This document shows positions 58,401 through 64,000 of a DNA stretch of 64,000 nt, piece after piece. Made by a program: the position numbers and the translations under genes. The number at the start of each line of letters is the position of its first letter. Position 1 is the first letter of the stretch. The notes under the pieces were generated by a model. The model ran no database searches and was not told the DNA's origin. It saw nothing but the letters and a program-made list of their open reading frames with translations. Origin of the DNA: Guillardia theta CCMP2712 (lineage: Eukaryota > Cryptophyceae > Pyrenomonadales > Geminigeraceae); contig NW_005434672.1 of NCBI RefSeq assembly GCF_000315625.1, forward strand, positions 888,310 to 952,309, written 5' to 3'.

Positions 58401-61400
58401 AGCTGCAGAAGGACTATGGAGTCCTGTCGGACTTTACCGAGCTGTGCTTTCAGTTTCGGACCCTGCTGGACTCGGTTTCATCCCGTCGTCCAGTCATCAT
58501 CTTCTTGGATGGCATGCAGGACTTGCAGGATTTAATCTTCCTCCTCCGATATCAGGTCGCTGCCCCCAAGTTAGATATCCGAATTGCAAGTGGTCTCAGC
58601 AGTGAACCTTCTAGCTCATCCTCCGTACAAGTCGCCTCCTATCAGCAGATGCAGCTGGAAAGTCTCTTCTCCTGGCTGCCTTCTTCAGGTTTGAACCCTG
58701 TCGGCGCATTCCTTCCTGCCAACATCAGGATCGTTATCTCGTCGTCCTCTCTTGGCCCCCTGGATCTCTTCCTCCAGTCTCAAGCCAGTCGCAACACGAT
58801 CCGTGTGGTCAAGGGAGTTTCCAGTGCAGACAAAGTCATGTTGACAAGCATCCTGCGCTCCATGATCGCGAAGCACTCTGAGATGGTGGATGACGAAGTG
58901 GCGGAAGCGCATGTCAAGCACGTTGCCACCTTCTTGAACGACATCCACCATGAACTTCTTGCTTCTCACGACGGGTTTGTTGACCTCTCTTTCCTCGCCG
59001 TGAAGCTTCGACTTCAACTACTTCTCGGCATCTCCATGGGCCGCCTGATGCGCAGGCCCGGTAACTCTCTTGCGAGGGAGAGCATCCTTGCTGTCGTTTC
59101 CAATCTGGAGGAAGTCGAGCGGCTGCAGCAGTGCAGGTCTATCGATGACGTCAGCCTTGTGCTGTTTGAGATGGCCGGCCATTGCTATGGAGAAGGTTTG
59201 CTCCGTCGGCTCCTCAGTCTCCTCTGTGCGACCACCTACGGCATGACAGAGGACGAGCTCGTCGATGTCCTGGCGACTCCTGAGAGGCACATTAAAGGCG
59301 CACAGAACGACAGCATGGCACAAGACGCGATCCTTTCGCAGGTGAAGATGATGCGAGAGAGAGCGAAAGTCGACAAGCTAGGATGGGAGAACGTCTCTGG
59401 GACTGCTGCTAAGGTCAGCCACCTGGACGTTCTAGCGCTGATTCAGATGCTCGGCCCCGTCCTCAAGGAGAGGACTCATTACTCCGCCAGGCTGCTAGTG
59501 TTCTCATCCCAGAAGGTGCTGGAGGTGGCCAAGAAATATTGCTTCTCGAGGGGGGCGGCGAGGGAGCACACGCACATGCTGCTCGCTGCTTATTTCTCGG
59601 GCTCTCAGTCCGGCCATGACTGGCACAGGATACAAGATGAGGACCTGAGGGTGCAGATGGCGGAGGCGTGTAGGAGGCACCTCAGCCGGTCGACCTCGTT
59701 CCCTGCTCAACCTTGGTTCTGGGAAGTTGCGATGCAGGAAGTGACGAGTGAAGAGAAACCAGGAGAGCAGGTAGGAAGGCAAACAAGAGTTTTCAACCTG
59801 AGAAAGATGCACGAGTTCGTTCCCCAGTTGATCTCTGCAGGTCTTTTTGAAGCTGCTTCAGTCTGTTTGACGGACCTTCAGTACATCACCGACAAGTTCG
59901 AAGCTGGGTTGAGTTTTCAGCTTCTTCAAGAGTTCGTGCTCCTGAGAAGTGCAAAGTCCTCTGCGCAGACCAAATCATATTTCCACGATGATTGCAGCCA
60001 GATGGAAGAATTTCTCATGAGGAATTACAACTTGTTGATACGGCAGCCGATGATGATATATCAAAGCGCCGCAAACTCTTTGAGCAACGGTCCTTTCCGG
60101 TCATACTTGCGTCACCTTCAGACTAAGAATGCGAAGCCTCCATGGTTGAAGGGCATTCGATTGGGACACGAGAACTCTCTCCAGAATCTTTGGACTTTAC
60201 AGGTCCGTTGTCCAACCATACCGTTCCCTTCTTGTTCATTGTTCCTCCTGCTTCCTATCAATTTGTTGTTGATTCTTGCCTGGACCATTCTCTCCACCAC
60301 CGCTCACTTGAATCTCTTCCCCCTTCCTTGTCTTGCTCGACCTCCCCTCTCCTCCTCACTTCAGCACACTGACAGCGCTCTACAGTGGCACAAGGAGCCG
60401 ATCGTCAGCATGTGCCTTTCAGCCGATGGCTCTAGGTTAGCCACCTCCTGCATGCAGAAGCAGATCTGCCTGTGGAGTGTGGGGGACGGAGTTCTTGTTC
60501 ACGCCTTCCAGCACAACAGATCAAGGATCAGCGTCATGTGCTTCTCAGATCCTCCGCACCAGCTCGCAGTTGGCGACGCTGACGGCGGCGTCAGGATCTT
60601 GAGTATTCGAGGACAGACCAAGGTCAATGTTACCGAGGACTTCGGCCTCCTTGCGCACAAGGCAATCGTGAAGAGCTTGTCGTTCCTCGGACATCTCAAG
60701 ATCTTGTTGTCTGCTGCCTCTGACGGAGAGATGAAACTTTGGTCAACTGCCAGCCTGACCAACTTGCGGACTATCCAGCTGCACAAACTTCCCCTGCACC
60801 AGCTGCAGCTCCTGACGTATCACAGTGTCAACTCTCCCAAGGATTCTTCCAAGGAGCCGCAGAGCGTCGCCCCTGCCAAGAGCGACCTCGGCATTTCAGG
60901 GAACTTCCATGTTTGGTCTTGTTCGGATGATTGCTCCGTCAAGGAATGGAACCTTCAAACTTGCAACTGTCTCAAGGTGAGGAGGTCGAGGAGTGGGGCG
61001 GGGGGGCTGAAGGAGGAGGAGGAGGAAGTGGTGGTGGTGGAGGATTTCTTGATGTTAGATCTTCTTGTTATGTTGGAATCTCCTAAACATCTTGGAATCT
61101 TTCAAGCTGAAATCATTGCAGACCTTTGAAGGGCACAACAGTGCTGTAATCACCATCCGCGTGAACCTCCAGCTGGACATGTTGGCATCGGGCTCTCGAG
61201 ACGAGACTTGCAGGCTCTGGAGCATCTCTAAGAACACTCTCATTGGCGTCATCCGCCATTTTGTTCCGATCTCGCACGTCGATCTTGATGATTCTGCGGA
61301 GGTTGTCTTGACAGTCTGCAAGAACGGTTTCCTCAGAGTGTGGGACTTGAACACGTTGAACCAGCTGTCGGAGACTGACATCGCATCTGCTCCTGCTGGC

Positions 61401-64000
61401 AACAGATCGGGCACGAATCGGCAGGGAGTGATCTGCCTCCTGGACCCTCACACTGGAAACTTCCTCTCAGCAGCTGCCGAGCAGGTCAGGGCCGTGTCAA
61501 CGCGCTTCTCGAGCTTCTCAGTGAACCGGATGATCGAACCCCCCCAAGAGGAGGAGACCTTCTTCAGCTCTCACGCTGTCAAACTCCTGGAGGAGCAAGG
61601 CCTGCTGAGCTTCAGCTCGAGCTATCGCGATTCCCTGCTGAAAGTCGTTGCGATGGACGACCTGCTAATCACCTACGGAGGGCTGAAGCAAGTGAGCATC
61701 TGGAACGCCAAGACAGGAGATCTGTTGCGACGGTTGGACAACGAGGAACACAGGTTTCCCTTCCTCGTCCTCTCTGATTCCAGACTCACCGGTGGGATGT
61801 TTTGCCGAACAGAATCGCAGGGCTCGACTTCTCTCCTGAGTACAGATGGCTGTTAGCAGCTGCGTGCAGTGATGGGCAGGTGTTGTTCTGGGACACCAGA
61901 TCGAAGGTGTTCCTTCCATCGCTCACTCGAAGCTTTCTGATCAGTGACCGCAGGCAAGCAACCATGTCAAATTATTCTTCATCCATCCAGCCCATTTCCG
62001 CCAGATCACCACGATTTCATTCTCACCGAGAGAGAGGACTTTTCTGACAGCCTCTGTTGACAAATGCGTCCGGCTTTGGTCGTTTTCACTTGAAAGTAGG
62101 TCGACACTCAAGTGTACAAAGAGCTCTGACGCTGATGTACATAGAGAACGACAACTCCAACAGCCTGCTGCAAGAATCGAGAGGGCCAACGGTCGGCTCA
62201 GGGCTAACTTCTGGTGACTGGACACTTGCACTGCTTTTCCTGGTACCTGACACTCTTTGAAAGCCTCAGAGAGTCTCAGGGTCGTCATGAAGTTTGTTCT
62301 TGCGGGCCATACAGAAGCCGTGTCGCACGCCAGTTTCTCTCCAGACGGCAAGCTGATCGCCTCCTGCTCGTGGGATGGCTCCGCAATCTTGTGGGATGCT
62401 ATCAACGGCAGTCAACGATTCCTGCTCCGACCGGTCGGCCTCCCCCGCGCCTTCTTGTGCACGTGCTGGGCTGAAGATGGATCTCTAATGGCTGCTGGCA
62501 CCGAAGACGCGTCGATCTACGTGTGGAGGTCCAAAGACTCGCGGGAGGTGAGGAGATTTCGATCTTCAGCGGCTGCAGACGTGCCGAGCCATATCACTCT
62601 CGAGTCGCTCCTGTCAAACCCGTTGAAAAGCCTGCATGCCCCGCTGGGTCACTCCGACTCGATCACGTCGGTGAGATTCTGCAAGAAGGGAAAAGTGATC
62701 CTCTCCTCGTCCATGGATGGAACAGTCAAATTATGGTCGCTGGAGCAAGGGCAGTTCATCAGAAATATTCTCCGCTGTCCATCAAAGACAAACGTAAAGA
62801 TTGTTCTCTAGAAACATGTGCATTGAACTGAGCAATGTGCGTGCAGGTGATGTCGATGGGCTTGACCAAGGATGGAGCTGAAGTGTTTGCTGGATGTAGC
62901 GATGGACATGTGAGGTTCACCAAGATGCCGAGGGTGACGGAAGCAGCAGCAAGGAATTCTGCGCAGGAGAATGGAAAACTTGACAGGAAGCGGAGCTCTC
63001 GCAGGTCATCACCTCAAGCATCATCTAAGAGTGAGAAAGCGAAGCTTCAAGATGATTGGATCTTCTTCGAAGAGGAGAGAAAACCCAAGTTCGACCCGAG
63101 CCTGGATTGCTTGCAGGCTTGCATCGAGTACAACCCTGCCTTTGAGAAAGGAGGCGCCAAGGCCTGCATATCCTTTGTGGGGCTGGACCACCTGACTTAC
63201 ATCGCTTGCGAGGGCAGCAAGGAGATCGAAGTCCGCGACCCGAAGAACAACTACCAGCTCATGTCAAAGATGGAAGGGCACAGCGACGAGGTCACTTCCC
63301 TCAGCCTCGACCTCGAGAGCCACAAGCTCCTCTCCTCCTCCAAGGACGGCTCCATCACTCTATGGGACACTCACTCGGGCGACGCAGTCTTCTCGCTTCC
63401 CTGCTGCCGTCAGGGGCTCTCAGAGGCGTCTATGGATTTCAGTCTGGAGCTCGCGGTGACGGGGTCGTTCATTGGAGACGTTCAGTCGATCAACTTGCGC
63501 AGCCAGCAGTTCATCAAGCAGTTCTCCGACTCCGATGCCCCGGTCGTGCGAGCGGAGTACATCAACGATGGGCGACTGCTCGCTTACGGATACCAGAACG
63601 GCTTGATGTGCCTGCGCGACTACAGGCAGAGCGACAAGGTGGTCAAGATCCAAGCGACAGGCGATGCGAGGGAGCACAGGCGACTGCCCAAGTACAAACC
63701 TCAAGATCTCAAGAAGCTCTTCACGTCCATTGAAGGGCTGATCAAGTCCAGCCCAGAGAAATCGCAGGCCGAAACTCCGAAGATGCATGGCATGAGATGT
63801 ACAGCAGATGGCAGACTGCTTGTCTGCGCGTACGATCAGACGGTACAAGTATGGGATACACGTCAGACCAAGGAGAGCCTAATTACGGACAGCTCGCATA
63901 CCTCTACGGTTCCTACCAGCCTATTCCTGACCAGCTCGCTGACAGTGTCACAGGTCACCGCGCTCTCGCTGCTCGATAACGATGACTTGGTCGTGTCTGG
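55415..64000 (+). CDS. N-acylated STAND (NACHT-like) NTPase with WD40 repeats (3' end off window)
   Basis: The protein begins MGCGAS, a match for N-myristoylation at Gly2 with a palmitoylatable Cys3, so it is probably membrane-tethered. Exon 1 is 55415-60202 (1596 residues). It has a C2-like region (residues about 545-680), then a P-loop region AQPGVGLTTF at residue about 910 and Walker B RPVIIFLDGMQD at about 1025. The Lys of the P-loop is Leu (codon 58160-58162). WD40 units follow in exons 60386-60976, 61122 to about 61754, about 61783-61905, about 62070, about 62257-62793 and 62847 to the edge (for example CSDGQVLFWD, CSWDGSAILWD, SSMDGTVKLWS, SSKDGSITLWD). The layout matches NWD1-like/STAND signalling hubs. 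The introns 60203-60385 and 60977-61121 happen to stay open, so a naive reading would extend through them to a TGA at 61129. Partner and ligand are unknown. Confidence 0.82.

Noticed and set aside
60203-60385. Hydrophobic coding stretch in the STAND/WD40 gene (and 60977-61121)
   Set aside because: Both are introns that happen to stay open: they have GT/AG ends, low-complexity sequence, and removing them joins WD40 strands cleanly.
1-64000. CRISPR arrays, bacterial operons, ribosome binding sites or insertion sequences
   Set aside because: None seen; the gene structure is eukaryotic throughout.

Overview
The window is nuclear DNA of a single-celled eukaryote with a secondary plastid. I infer a cryptophyte, most likely Guillardia or a close relative. 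Genes are cut by many very short GT-AG introns (about 45-60 nt). One small gene encodes a membrane protein with a signal peptide followed by a transit-like stretch starting near a Phe, the usual leader for plastids inside the endomembrane system. A crinkler/RHS-type NTPase-nuclease remnant also fits such a genome. The species is inferred, not shown.

Layout. 1-1765 (-): UTP15, a WD40 subunit of the small-subunit processome, cut by the left edge. 2355-3949 (-): an unrecognised, probably decaying zinc-finger/coiled-coil gene. 4816-5883 (-): a crinkler/RHS-like nuclease remnant, with a G-rich, gene-free stretch beyond it. 6632-8298 (+): sterol 24-C-methyltransferase, ten exons. 8723-about 10347 (+): tRNA-dihydrouridine synthase of the DUS1 type. 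11317-47576 (+): a giant secreted/membrane protein of about 12,090 residues read almost without interruption. It has a signal peptide, an array of IPT/TIG Ig-like repeats (about 90 by length), a block of filamin-like repeats (about 22), a REJ-like region, a degenerate GPS-like motif and about six membrane helices. 47638-48091 (-): the plastid-targeted single-pass protein. 48706-50798 (+): a secreted or surface WW + YHYH-domain protein. 51562-54942 (+): a voltage-gated, cyclic-nucleotide-gated-like K+ channel. 55415->64000 (+): an N-acylated STAND NTPase with WD40 repeats, cut by the right edge.

The most remarkable object is the giant gene. It has no visible intron over 36 kb while its neighbours carry one every 50-200 nt. 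Its frame is broken once, at 13788-13791, where stop and start overlap as ATGA. It also contains four families of near-identical in-frame segment copies (A, B, C, D; 273-1114 bp) set among strongly diverged repeats, which points to recent gene conversion or unequal exchange. The order of parts (ectodomain repeats, REJ, GPS-like, multi-pass C-terminus) resembles polycystin-1/REJ receptors, but I see no PLAT domain.

The genes are not an operon and do not form one pathway: rRNA processing, tRNA modification, sterol synthesis, plastid membrane, ion conduction and surface/signalling functions lie side by side. Exon borders were worked out by eye from GT/AG signals and reading-frame continuity. Unresolved borders are flagged.
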